This document shows, one piece after another, positions 22,665 through 36,240 of a DNA stretch of 64,000 nucleotides. Below the pieces are notes generated by a model. That model was not told the origin of the DNA. It searched no databases and was given only the letters and a program-made list of their open reading frames with translations. The stretch comes from Amblyomma americanum (lineage: Eukaryota > Arthropoda > Arachnida > Ixodida > Ixodidae), in NCBI RefSeq assembly GCF_052857255.1, contig NW_027526692.1:62001-126000 (forward strand), given 5' to 3'. Each line of letters starts with the position of its first letter. Position 1 is the first letter of the stretch. The position numbers were made by a program, and so were the translations under genes.

Positions 22665-25252
22665 TTTTGGTCTAAAACAGCTTGTTTCGCTGTATTAAGC
22701 AGGAATACATGCTTTTCACGCAGTTATAAGAGAAAAAGTTTTAAAGGCATGTCACAAGGACACTTGTAAAACCGATGTGTTCAGATTTACCTCGTTTCGG
22801 TCTAAAACAGCTTGTTTCGTTGGACTAAGCAAGAATACATGCTTTTCGCGCAGTTATAAGAGAAAAAGTTTTGACGAGTATCACGTGGAACACTTGTAAT
22901 ACCGATGTGTTGTGATTTAGACGTTTCGGTCTAAAACAGCTTGATTCGCTGTATTAAGCAAGAATACATGCTTTTCGCGCAGTTATAAAAGAAAAAGTTT
23001 TGACGCGTATCAGAGGAACACTTGTAAAACCGATGTGTTGTGATTTAGCCCATTTCGGTCTAAAACAGCTTGTTTCGCTGTATTAGGCAAGAATACATGC
23101 TTTTCGCGCAGTTATAAGAGAAAAAGTTTTGACGAGTATCACGTGGATACGTGTAAAACCGATGTGTTCAGGTTTAGCTCGTTTCGGTCTAAAACAGCTT
23201 GTTTCGTTGTATTAAGCAAGAATACATGCTTTTCGCGCAGTTATAAGAGAAAAAGTTTTGACGCGTATTAGAGAGACACTTGTAAAACCGATGTGTTGTG
23301 ATTTAGCTCGTTTCGGTCTAAAACCGCTTGTTTCGTTGTATTAAGCAAGAATACATGCTTTTCGCGCAGTTATAAGAGAAAAAGTTTTGACGAGTATCAC
23401 GTGGATACTTGTAAAACCGATGTGTTCAGATTTAGCTCGTTTCGGTCAAAAACAGCTTGTTTCGTTGTATTAAGCACGAATACATGCTTTTCGCGCAGTT
23501 AAAAGAGAAAAAGTTTTGACGAGTATCACGTGGAACACTTGTAATACCGATGTGTTGTGATTTAGCTCGTTTCGGTCTAAAACAGCTTGTTTCGCTGTAT
23601 TAAGCAAGAATACATGCTTTTCGCGCCGTTATAAGAGAAAATGTTTGACGCGTATCAGAGGAACACTTGTAAAACCGATGTGTTGTGATTTAGCTCATTT
23701 CGGTCTAAAACAGCTTGTTTCGCTGTATTAAGCAAGAATACATGCTTTTCGCGCAGTTATAAGAGAAAAAGTTTTGACGCGTATCAGAGGAACACTTGTA
23801 AAACCGATGTGTTGTGATTTAGCTCGTTTCGGTCTAAAACAGCTTGTTTCGCTGTATTAAGCAAGAATACATGCTTTTCGCGCAGTTATAAGAGAACAAG
23901 TTTTGACGCGTATCAGAGGAACACTTGTAAAACCGATGTGTTGTGATTTAGCTCGTTTCGGTCTAAAACAGCTTGTTTCGCTGTATTAAGCAAGAATACA
24001 TGCTTTTCGCGCAGTTATAAGAGAAAAAGTTTTGACGCGTATCAGAGGAACACTTGTAAAACCGATGTGTTCAGATTTAGCTCGTTTCGGTCTAAAAGAG
24101 CTTGTTTCGTTGTATTAAGCACGAATACATGCTTTACGCGCAGTTATAGAAGAAAACGTTTTGACGCGTATCAGAGACACTTGTAAAACCGATGTGTTCA
24201 GATTTAGCTCGTTTCGGTCTAAAACAACTTGTTTCGTTGTATTAAGCACGAATACATGCTTTACGCGCAGTTATAGAAGAAAAACTTTGAAGAGTATCAC
24301 GTGGATACTTGTAAAACCGATGTGTTCAGATTTAGCTCGTTTCGGTCTAAAACAGCTTGTTTCGTTGTATTAAGCAAGAATACATGCTTTTCGCGCAGTT
24401 ATAAGAGAGAAAGTTTTGACGAGTATCACGTGGATACTTGTAAAACCGATGTGTTGTGATTTAGCTCGTTTTGGTCTAAAACAGCTTGTTTCGTTGTATT
24501 AAGCAAGAATACATGCTTTTCGCGCAGTTATAAGAGAAAAAGTTTTGACGAGTATCACGTGGATACTTGTAAAACCGAAGTGTTCAGATTTAGCTCGTTT
24601 CGGTCTCAAAACAACTTGTTTCGTTGTATTAAGCACGAATACATGCTTTTCGCGCAGTTATAAGAGAAAACGTTTTGACGAGTATCACGTGGAACACTTG
24701 TAATACCGGTGTTGTGATTTAGCTCGTTTCGGTCTAAAACAGCTTGTTTCGCTGTATTAAGCAAGAATACATGCTTTTCGCGCAGGTATAAGAGAAAAAG
24801 TTTTGACGCGTATCAGAGGAACACTTGTAAAACCGATGTGTTGTGATTTAGCTCGTTTCGGTCTAAAACAGCTTGTTTCGTAGTATTAAGCAAGAACACA
24901 CGATTTTCGCGCAGTTATAAGAGAAAAAGTTTTGACGCGTATTAGAGGAACACTTGTAAAACCTTTGTGTTGTGATTTAGCTCGTTTCGGTCTAAATCAG
25001 CTTGTTTCGCTGTATTAAGCAAGAATACATGCTTTTCGCGCAGTTATAAGCGAAAAAGTTTTGACGCGTGTCACAGGGACACTTGTAAAATCGATGTGTT
25101 CAGATTTAGCTCGTTTCGGTCTAAAACAACTTGTTTCGTTGTATTAAGCACGAATACATGCTTTACGCGCAGTTATAGAAGAAAAAGTTTTGACGCCTAT
25201 TAGAGAGACACTTGTAAAACCGATGTGTTATGATTTAGCTCGTTTGGGTCTG
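22665..25252 (+). repeat. 3.1 kb higher-order repeat, unit 4, cut by junction
   Basis: The unit order is followed to the GTTATGATTTAG/GTTTGGGTC monomer and then stops at about 25252, where the sequence jumps back to the content found at 15963. It carries private markers GAGAACAAG (about 23897) and CTAAATCAGC (about 24995). Confidence 0.88.
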
Positions 25253-28200
25253 AAACAGCTTGTTTCGCTGTATTAAGCAAGAATACATGCTTTTCGCGCC
25301 GTTATAAGAGAAAATGTTTGACGCGTATCAGAGGAACACTTGTAAAACCGATGTGTTGTGATTTAGCTCATTTCGGTCTAAAACAGCTTGTTTCGCTGTA
25401 TTAAGCAAGAATACATGCTTTTCGCGCAGTTATAAGAGAAAAAGTTTTGACGCGTATCAGAGGAACACTTGTAAAACCGATGTGTTGTGATTTAGCTCGT
25501 TTCGGTCTAAAACAGCTTGTTTCGCTGTATTAAGCAAGAATACATGCTTTTCGCGCAGTTATAAGAGAAAAAGTTTTGACGCGTATCAGAGGAACACTTG
25601 TAAAACCGATGTGTTGTGATTTAGCTCGTTTCGGTCTAAAACAGCTTGTTTCGCTGTATTAAGCAAGAATACATGCTTTTCGCGCAGTTATAAGAGAAAA
25701 AGTTTTGACGCGTATCAGAGGAACACTTGTAAAACCGATGTGTTCAGATTTAGCTCGTTTCGGTCTAAAAGAGCTTGTTTCGTTGTATTAAGCACGAATA
25801 CATGCTTTACGCGCAGTTATAGAAGAAAACGTTTTGACGCGTATCAGAGACACTTGTAAAACCGATGTGTTCAGATTTAGCTCGTTTCGGTCTAAAACAA
25901 CTTGTTTCGTTGTATTAAGCACGAATACATGCTTTACGCGCAGTTATAGAAGAAAAACTTTGAAGAGTATCACGTGGATACTTGTAAAACCGATGTGTAC
26001 AGATTTAGCTCGTTTCGGTCTAAAACAGCTTGTTTCGTTGTATTAAGCAAGAATACATGCTTTTCGCGCAGTTATAAGAGAGAAAGTTTTGACGAGTATC
26101 ACGTGGATACTTGTAAAACCGAAGTGTTCAGATTTAGCTCGTTTCGGTCTCAAAACAACTTGTTTCGTTGTATTAAGCACGAATACATGCTTTTCGCGCA
26201 GTTATAAGAGAAAACGTTTTGACGAGTATCACGTGGAACACTTGTAATACCGGTGTTGTGATTTAGCTCGTTTCGGTCTAAAACAGCTTGTTTCGCTGTA
26301 TTAAGCAAGAATACATGCTTTTCGCGCAGGTATAAGAGAAAAAGTTTTGACGCGTATCAGAGGAACACTTGTAAAACCGATGTGTTGTGATTTAGCTCGT
26401 TTCGGTCTAAAACAGCTTGTTTCGTAGTATTAAGCAAGAACACACGATTTTCGCGCAGTTATAAGAGAAAAAGTTTTGACGCGTATTAGAGGAACACTTG
26501 TAAAACCTTTGTGTTGTGATTTAGCTCGTTTCGGTCTAAAACAGCTTGTTTCGCTGTATTAAGCAAGAATACATGCTTTTCGCGCAGTTATAAGCGAAAA
26601 AGTTTTGACGCGTGTCACAGGGACACTTGTAAAATCGATGTGTTCAGATTTAGCTCGTTTCGGTGTAAAACAACTTGTTTCGTTGTATTAAGCACGAATA
26701 CATGCTTTACGCGCAGTTATAGAAGAAAAAGTTTTGACGCCTATTAGAGAGACACTTGTAAAACCGATGTGTTATGATTTAGCTCGTTTGGGTCTAAAAC
26801 AGCTTGTTTCGTTGTATTAAGCAAGAATACATGCTTTTCGCGCAGTTGTAAGAGAGAAAGTTTTGACGAGTATCACGTGGATACTTGTAAAACCGATGTG
26901 TTGTGATTTAGCTCGTTTCGGTCTAAAACAGCTTGTTTCGTTGTATTAAGCAAGAATACATGCTTTTCGCGCAGTTATAAGAGAAAAAGTTTTGACGAGT
27001 ATCACGTGGATACTTGTAAAACCGAAGTGTTCAGATTTAGCTCGTTTCGGTCTCAAAACAACTTGTTTCGTTGTATTAAGCACGAATACATGCTTTTCGC
27101 GCAGTTATAAGAGAAAACGTTTTGACGAGTATCACGTGGAACACTTGTAATACCGATGTGTTGTGATTTAGCTCATTTCGGTCTAAAACAGCTTGTTTCG
27201 CTGTATTAAGCAAGAATACATGCTTTTCGCGCAGTTATAAGAGAAAAAGTTTTGACGCGTAACAGAGGAACACTTGTAAAACCGATGTGTTGTGATTTAG
27301 CTCGTTTCGGTCTAAAACAGCTTGTTTCGCTGTATTAGGCAAGAATACATGCTTTTTGCGCAGTTATAAGAGAAAAAGTTTTGACGCGTATCAGAGGAAC
27401 ACTTGTAAAACCGATGTGTTGTGATTTAGCTCGTTTCGGTCTAAAACATCTTGTTTCGCTGTATTAAGCAAGAATACATGCTTTTCGCGCAGTTATAAGA
27501 GAAAAAGTTTTGACGCGTATTAGAGGAACACTTGTAAAACCTTTGTGTTGTGATTTAGCTCGTTTCGGTCTAAAACAGCTTGTTTCGCTGTATTAAGCAA
27601 GAATACATGCTTTTCGCGCAGTTATAAGAGAAAAAGTTTTGACGCGTGTCACAGGGACACTTGTAAAATCGATGTGTTCAGATTTAGCTCGTTTCGGTCT
27701 AAAACAACTTGTTTCGTTGTATTAAGCACGAATACATGCTTTACGCGCAGTTATAGAAGAAAAAGTTTTGACGCCTATTAGAGAGACACTTGTAAAACCG
27801 ATGTGTTATGATTTAGCTCGTTTGGGTCTAAAACAGCTTGTTTCGTTGTATTAAGCAAGAATACATGCTTTTCGCGCAGTTATAGGAGAAAAAGTTTTGA
27901 CGCGTATTAGAGGAACACTTGTAAAACCTTTGTGTTGTGATTTAGCTCGTTTCGGTCTAAAACAGCTAGTTTCGCTGTATTAAGCAAGAATACATGCTTT
28001 TCGCGCAGTTATAAGAGAAAAAGTTTTGACGCGTGTCACAGGGACACTTGTAAAATCGATGTGTTCAGATTTAGCTCGTTTCGGTCTCAAAACAACTTGT
28101 TTCGTTGTATTAAGCACGAATACATGCTTTTCGCGCAGTTATAGAAGAAAAAGTTTTGACGAGTATCACGTGGATACTTGTAAAACCGATGTGTTCATAT

Positions 28201-31200
28201 TTAGCTCGTTTCGGTCTAAAACAGCTTGTTTCGTTGTATTAAGCAGGAATACATGCTTTTCGCGCAGTTATAAGAGAAAAAGTTTTGACGCGTATCAGAG
28301 GAACACTTGTAAAACCGATGTGTTGTGATTTAGCTCGTTTCGGTCTAAAACAGCTTGTTTCGCTGTATTAAGCAAGAATACATGCTTTTCGCGCAGTGAT
28401 AAGAGAAAAAGCTTTAAAGGCGTGTCACAGGGACACTTGTAAAACCGATGTGTTCAGATTTACCTCGTTTCGGTCTAAAACAGCTTGTTTCGTTGGACTA
28501 AGCACGAATACATGCTTTTCGCGCAGCTATAAGAAAAAAAAAGAGTTGACGCGTATCAGAGGAACACTTGTAAAACCGATGTGTTGTGATTTAGCTCGTT
28601 TCGGTCTAAAACAGCTTGTTTCGCTGTATTAAGCAAGAATACATGCTTTTCGCGCAGTTATAAGAGAAAAAAAGTTGACGCGTATCAGAGGAACACTTGT
28701 AAAACCGATGTGTTGTGATTTAGCTCGTTTCGGTCTAAAACAGCTTGTTTCGCTGTATTAAGCAAGAATACATGCTTTTCGCGCAGTTATAAGAGAAAAA
28801 AAGTTGACGCGTATCAGAGGAACACTTGTAAAACCGATGTGTTGTGATTTAGCTCGTTTTGGTCTAAAACAGCTTGTTTCGCTGTATTAAGCAGGAATAC
28901 ATGCTTTTCACGCAGTTATAAGAGAAAAAGTTTTAAAGGCATGTCACAAGGACACTTGTAAAACCGATGTGTTCAGATTTACCTCGTTTCGGTCTAAAAC
29001 AGCTTGTTTCGTTGGACTAAGCAAGAATACATGCTTTTCGCGCAGTTATAAGAGAAAAAGTTTTGACGAGTATCACGTGGAACACTTGTAATACCGATGT
29101 GTTGTGATTTAGACGTTTCGGTCTAAAACAGCTTGATTCGCTGTATTAGGCAAGAATACATGCTTTTCGCGCAGTTATAAGAGAAAAAGTTTTGACGAGT
29201 ATCACGTGGATACGTGTAAAACCGATGTGTTCAGGTTTAGCTCGTTTCGGTCTAAAACAGCTTGTTTCGTTGTATTAAGCAAGAATACATGCTTTTCGCG
29301 CAGTTATAAGAGAAAAAGTTTTGACGCGTATTAGAGAGACACTTGTAAAACCGATGTGTTGTGATTTAGCTCGTTTCGGTCTAAAACCGCTTGTTTCGTT
29401 GTATTAAGCAAGAATACATGCTTTTCGCGCAGTTATAAGAGAAAAAGTTTTGACGAGTATCACGTGGATACTTGTAAAACCGATGTGTTCAGATTTAGCT
29501 CGTTTCGGTCAAAAACAGCTTGTTTCGTTGTATTAAGCACGAATACATGCTTTTCGCGCAGTTAAAAGAGAAAAAGTTTTGACGAGTATCACGTGGAACA
29601 CTTGTAATACCGATGTGTTGTGATTTAGCTCGTTTTGGTCTAAAACAGCTTGTTTCGCTGTATTAAGCAAGAATACATGCTTTTCGCGCCGTTATAAGAG
29701 AAAATGTTTGACGCGTATCAGAGGAACACTTGTAAAACCGATGTGTTGTGATTTAGCTCATTTCGGTCTAAAACAGCTTGTTTCGCTGTATTAAGCAAGA
29801 ATACATGCTTTTCGCGCAGTTATAAGAGAAAAAGTTTTGACGCGTATCAGAGGAACACTTGTAAAACCGATGTGTTGTGATTTAGCTCGTTTCGGTCTAA
29901 AACAGCTTGTTTCGCTGTATTAAGCAAGAATACATGCTTTTGGCGCAGTTATAAGAGAAAAAGTTTTGACGCGTATCAGAGGAACACTTGTAAAACCGAT
30001 GTGTTGTGATTTAGCTCGTTTCGGTCTAAAACAGCTTGTTTCGCTGTATTAAGCAAGAATACATGCTTTTCGCGCAGTTATAAGAGAAAAAGTTTTGACG
30101 CGTATCAGAGGAACACTTGTAAAACCGATGTGTTCAGATTTAGCTCGTTTCGGTCTAAAAGAGCTTGTTTCGTTGTATTAAGCACGAATACATGCTTTAC
30201 GCGCAGTTATAGAAGAAAACGTTTTGACGCGTATCAGAGACACTTGTAAAACCGATGTGTTCAGATTTAGCTCGTTTCGGTCTAAAACAACTTGTTTCGT
30301 TGTATTAAGCACTAATACATGCTTTACGCGCAGTTATAGAAGAAAAACTTTGAAGAGTATCACGTGGATACTTGTAAAACCGATGTGTTCAGATTTAGCT
30401 CGTTTCGGTCTAAAACAGCTTGTTTCGTTGTATTAAGCAAGAATACATGCTTTTCGCGCAGTTATAAGAGAGAAAGTTTTGACGAGTATCACGTGGATAC
30501 TTGTAAAACCGATGTGTTGTGATTTAGCTTGTTTTGGTCTAAAACAGCTTGTTTCGTTGTATTAAGCAAGAATACATGCTTTTCGCGCAGTTATAAGAGA
30601 AAAAGTTTTGACGAGTATCACGTGGATACTTGTAAAACCGAAGTGTTCAGATTTAGCTCGTTTCGGTCTCAAAACAACTTGTTTCGTTGTATTAAGCACG
30701 AATACATGCTTTTCGCGCAGTTATAAGAGAAAACGTTTTGACGAGTATCACGTGGAACACTTGTAAAACCGATGTGTTGTGATTTAGCTCGTTTCGGTCT
30801 AAAACAGCTTGTTTCGTAGTATTAAGCAAGAACACACGATTTTCGCGCAGTTATAAGAGAAAAAGTTTTGACGCGTATTAGAGGAACAATTGTAAAACCT
30901 TTGTGTTGTGATTTAGCTCGTTTCGGTCTAAAACAGCTTGTTTCGCTGTATTAAGCAAGAATACATGCTTTTCGCGCAGTTATAAGCGAAAAAGTTTTGA
31001 CGCGTGTCACAGGGACACTTGTAAAATCGATGTGTTCAGATTTAGCTCGTTTCGGTCTAAAACAACTTGTTTCGTTGTATTAAGCACGAATACATGCTTT
31101 ACGCGCAGTTATAGAAGAAAAAGTTTTGACGCCTATTAGAGAGACACTTGTAAAACCGATGTGTTATGATTTAGCTCGTTTGGGTCTAAAACAGCTTGTT

Positions 31201-34200
31201 TCGTTGTATTAAGCAAGAATACATGCTTTTCGCGCAGTTGTAAGAGAGAAAGTTTTGACGAGTATCACGTGGATACTTGTAAAACCGATGTGTTGTGATT
31301 TAGCTCGTTTCGGTCTAAAACAGCTTGTTTCGTTGTATTAAGCAAGAATACATGCTTTTCGCGCAGTTATAAGAGAAAAAGTTTTGACGAGTATCACGTG
31401 GATACTTGTAAAACCGAAGTGTTCAGATTTAGCTCGTTTCGGTCTCAAAACAACTTGTTTCGTTGTATTAAGCACGAATACATGCTTTTCGCGCAGTTAT
31501 AAGAGAAAACGTTTTGACGAGTATCACGTGGAACACTTGTAATACCGATGTGTTGTGATTTAGCTCATTTCGGTCTAAAACAGCTTGTTTCGCTGTATTA
31601 AGCAAGAATACATGCTTTTCGCGCAGTTATAAGAGAAAAAGTTTTGACGCGTAACAGAGGAACACTTGTAAAACCGATGTGTTGTGATTTAGCTCGTTTC
31701 GGTCTAAAACAGCTTGTTTCGCTGTATTAGGCAAGAATACATGCTTTTTGCGCAGTTATAAGAGAAAAAGTTTTGACGCGTATCAGAGGAACACTTGTAA
31801 AACCGATGTGTTGTGATTTAGCTCGTTTCGGTCTAAAACATCTTGTTTCGCTGTATTAAGCAAGAATACATGCTTTTCGCGCAGTTATAAGAGAAAAAGT
31901 TTTGACGCGTATTAGAGGAACACTTGTAAAACCTTTGTGTTGTGATTTAGCTCGTTTTGGTCTAAAACAGCTTGTTTCGCTGTATTAAGCAGGAATACAT
32001 GCTTTTCACGCAGTTATAAGAGAAAAAGTTTTAAAGGCATGTCACAAGGACACTTGTAAAACCGATGTGTTCAGATTTACCTCGTTTCGGTCTAAAACAG
32101 CTTGTTTCGTTGGACTAAGCAAGAATACATGCTTTTCGCGCAGTTATAAGAGAAAAAGTTTTGACGAGTATCACGTGGAACACTTGTAATACCGATGTGT
32201 TGTGATTTAGACGTTTCGGTCTAAAACAGCTTGATTCGCTGTATTAAGCAAGAATACATGCTTTTCGCGCAGTTATAAAAGAAAAAGTTTTGACGCGTAT
32301 CAGAGGAACACTTGTAAAACCGATGTGTTGTGATTTAGCCCATTTCGGTCTAAAACAGCTTGTTTCGCTGTATTAGGCAAGAATACATGCTTTTCGCGCA
32401 GTTATAAGAGAAAAAGTTTTGACGAGTATCACGTGGATACGTGTAAAACCGATGTGTTCAGGTTTAGCTCGTTTCGGTCTAAAACAGCTTGTTTCGTTGT
32501 ATTAAGCAAGAATACATGCTTTTCGCGCAGTTATAAGAGAAAAAGTTTTGACGCGTATTAGAGAGACACTTGTAAAACCGATGTGTTGTGATTTAGCTCG
32601 TTTCGGTCTAAAACCGCTTGTTTCGTTGTATTAAGCAAGAATACATGCTTTTCGCGCAGTTATAAGAGAAAAAGTTTTGACGAGTATCACGTGGATACTT
32701 GTAAAACCGATGTGTTCAGATTTAGCTCGTTTCGGTCAAAAACAGCTTGTTTCGTTGTATTAAGCACGAATACATGCTTTTCGCGCAGTTAAAAGAGAAA
32801 AAGTTTTGACGAGTATCACGTGGAACACTTGTAATACCGATGTGTTGTGATTTAGCTCGTTTCGGTCTAAAACAGCTTGTTTCGCTGTATTAAGCAAGAA
32901 TACATGCTTTTCGCGCCGTTATAAGAGAAAATGTTTGACGCGTATCAGAGGAACACTTGTAAAACCGATGTGTTGTGATTTAGCTCATTTCGGTCTAAAA
33001 CAGCTTGTTTCGCTGTATTAAGCAAGAATACATGCTTTTCGCGCAGTTATAAGAGAAAAAGTTTTGACGCGTATCAGAGGAACACTTGTAAAACCGATTT
33101 GTTGTGATTTAGCTCGTTTCGGTCTAAAACAGCTTGTTTCGCTGTATTAAGCAAGAATACATGCTTTTTCGCGCAGTTATAAGAGAACAAGTTTTGACGC
33201 GTATCAGAGGAACACTTGTAAAACCGATGTGTTGTGATTTAGCTCGTTTCGGTCTAAAACAGCTTGTTTCGCTGTATTAAGCAAGAATACATGCTTTTCG
33301 CGCAGTTATAAGAGAAAAAGTTTTGACGCGTATCAGAGGAACACTTGTAAAACCGATGTGTTCAGATTTAGCTCGTTTCGGTCTAAAAGAGCTTGTTTCG
33401 TTGTATTAAGCACGAATACATGCTTTACGCGCAGTTATAGAAGAAAACGTTTTGACGCGTATCAGAGACACTTGTAAAACCGATGTGTTCAGATTTAGCT
33501 CGTTTCGGTCTAAAACAACTTGTTTCGTTGTATTAAGCACGAATACATGCTTTACGCGCAGTTATAGAAGAAAAACTTTGAAGAGTATCACGTGGATACT
33601 TGTAAAACCGATGTGTTCAGATTTAGCTCGTTTCGGTCTAAAACAGCTTGTTTCGTTGTATTAAGCAAGAATACATGCTTTTCGCGCAGTTATAAGAGAG
33701 AAAGTTTTGACGAGTATCACGTGGATACTTGTAAAACCGATGTGTTGTGATTTAGCTCGTTTTGGTCTAAAACAGCTTGTTTCGTTGTATTAAGCAAGAA
33801 TACATGCTTTTCGCGCAGTTATAAGAGAAAAAGTTTTGACGAGTATCACGTGGATACTTGTAAAACCGAAGTGTTCAGATTTAGCTCGTTTCGGTCTCAA
33901 AACAACTTGTTTCGTTGTATTAAGCACGAATACATGCTTTTCGCGCAGTTATAAGAGAAAACGTTTTGACGAGTATCACGTGGAACACTTGTAATACCCG
34001 GTGTTGTGATTTAGCTCGTTTCGGTCTAAAACAGCTTGTTTCGCTGTATTAAGCAAGAATACATGCTTTTCGCGCAGGTATAAGAGAAAAAGTTTTGACG
34101 CGTATCAGAGGAACACTTGTAAAACCGATGTGTTGTGATTTAGCTCGTTTCGGTCTAAAACAGCTTGTTTCGTAGTATTAAGCAAGAACACACGATTTTC

Positions 34201-34544
34201 GCGCAGTTATAAGAGAAAAAGTTTTGACGCGTATTAGAGGAACACTTGTAAAACCTTTGTGTTGTGATTTAGCTCGTTTCGGTCTAAATCAGCTTGTTTC
34301 GCTGTATTAAGCAAGAATACATGCTTTTCGCGCAGTTATAAGCGAAAAAGTTTTGACGCGTGTCACAGGGACACTTGTAAAATCGATGTGTTCAGATTTA
34401 GCTCGTTTCGGTCTAAAACAACTTGTTTCGTTGTATTAAGCACGAATACATGCTTTACGCGCAGTTATAGAAGAAAAAGTTTTGACGCCTATTAGAGAGA
34501 CACTTGTAAAACCGATGTGTTATGATTTAGCTCGTTTGGGTCTG
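25253..34544 (+). repeat. 9290 bp tandem duplication, copy 2
   Basis: This is a near-exact copy of 15963-25252, about six differences in 9.29 kb by eye. The new joint is at about 25253-25262 (GGGTCTGAAACAGC, then TTTCGCTG). After this copy ends at about 34544 the same GGGTCTGAAACAGC is followed by TTTCGTTG and the GTTGTAAGAG monomer, as at 17513. That is the undisturbed order, so 25253 is the duplication joint. Confidence 0.93.
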
Positions 34545-36240
34545 AAACAGCTTGTTTCGTTGTATTAAGCAAGAATACATGCTTTTCGCGCAGTTGTAAG
34601 AGAGAAAGTTTTGACGAGTATCACGTGGATACTTGTAAAACCGATGTGTTGTGATTTAGCTCGTTTCGGTCTAAAACAGCTTGTTTCGTTGTATTAAGCA
34701 AGAATACATGCTTTTCGCGCAGTTATAAGAGAAAAAGTTTTGACGAGTATCACGTGGATACTTGTAAAACCGAAGTGTTCAGATTTAGCTCGTTTCGGTC
34801 TCAAAACAACTTGTTTCGTTGTATTAAGCACGAATACATGCTTTTCGCGCAGTTATAAGAGAAAACGTTTTGACGAGTATCACGTGGAACACTTGTAATA
34901 CCGATGTGTTGTGATTTAGCTCATTTCGGTCTAAAACAGCTTGTTTCGCTGTATTAAGCAAGAATACATGCTTTTCGCGCAGTTATAAGAGAAAAAGTTT
35001 TGACGCGTAACAGAGGAACACTTGTAAAACCGATGTGTTGTGATTTAGCTCGTTTCGGTCTAAAACAGCTTGTTTCGCTGTATTAGGCAAGAATACATGC
35101 TTTTTGCGCAGTTATAAGAGAAAAAGTTTTGACGCGTATCAGAGGAACACTTGTAAAACCCGATGTGTTGTGATTTAGCTCGTTTCGGTCTAAAACATCT
35201 TGTTTCGCTGTATTAAGCAAGAATACATGCTTTTCGCGCAGTTATAAGAGAAAAAGTTTTGACGCGTATTAGAGGAACACTTGTAAAACCTTTGTGTTGT
35301 GATTTAGCTCGTTTCGGTCTAAAACAGCTTGTTTCGCTGTATTAAGCAAGAATACATGCTTTTCGCGCAGTTATAAGAGAAAAAGTTTTGACGCGTGTCA
35401 CAGGGACACTTGTAAAATCGATGTGTTCAGATTTAGCTCGTTTCGGTCTAAAACAACTTGTTTTGTTGTATTAAGCACGAATACATGCTTTACGCGCAGT
35501 TATAGAAGAAAAAGTTTTGACGCCTATTAGAGAGACACTTGTAAAACCGATGTGTTATGATTTAGCTCGTTTGGGTCTAAAACAGCTTGTTTCGTTGTAT
35601 TAAGCAAGAATACATGCTTTTCGCGCAGTTATAAGAGAAAAAGTTTTGACGCGTATTAGAGGAACACTTGTAAAACCTTTGTGTTGTGATTTAGCTCGTT
35701 TCGGTCTAAAACAGCTAGTTTCGCTGTATTAAGCAAGAATACATGCTTTTCGCGCAGTTATAAGAGAAAAAGTTTTGACGCGTGTCACAGGGACACTTGT
35801 AAAATCGATGTGTTCAGATTTAGCTCGTTTCGGTCTCAAAACAACTTGTTTCGTTGTATTAAGCACGAATACATGCTTTTCGCGCAGTTATAAGAGAAAA
35901 CGTTTTGACGAGTATCACGTGGAACACTTGTAATACCGATGTGTTGTGATTTAGCTCGTTTCGGTCTAAAACAGCTTGTTTCGCTGTGTTAAGCAAGAAT
36001 ACATGCTTTTCGCGCAGTTATAAGAGAAAAAGTTTTGACGCGTATCAGAGGAACACTTGTAAAACCGATGTGTTGTGATTTAGCTCGTTTCGGTCTAAAA
36101 CAGCTTGTTTCGCTGTATTAAGCAAGAATACATGCTTTTCGCGCAGTTATAAGAGAAAACGTTTTGACGCGTATCAGAGGAACACTTGTAAAACCGATGT
36201 GTTCAGATTTAGCTCGTTTCGGTCTAAAAGAGCTTGTTTC
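34545..36240 (+). repeat. Continuation of the 3.1 kb field past the duplication
   Basis: Class order matches 17525-18840: GTTGTAAGAGAG, CGAAGTGTTCAG, CGTAACAGAGG, AAACATCTTG, AAACCTTTGTG, GTTTGGGTC. It then passes into ordinary monomers at about 35880-36240. A single extra C occurs at about 35160 (AAAACCCGATG). Confidence 0.87.

Larger units (their letters stand above)
15963..25252 (+). repeat. 9290 bp tandem duplication, copy 1
   Basis: A segment of 72 monomers is present twice in a row. Rare markers recur at exactly +9290: CGATTTTCG monomers (17146 and 26436; 21538 and 30828), TTTTCACG (19617 and 28907; 22715 and 32005), and GGCGCAG (20651 and 29941). The differences I noticed are 16709 T/25999 A, 17375 C/26665 G, 18595 A/27885 G, 23809 G/33099 T, and single inserted bases at 33165 and 33998. 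Confidence 0.93.
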
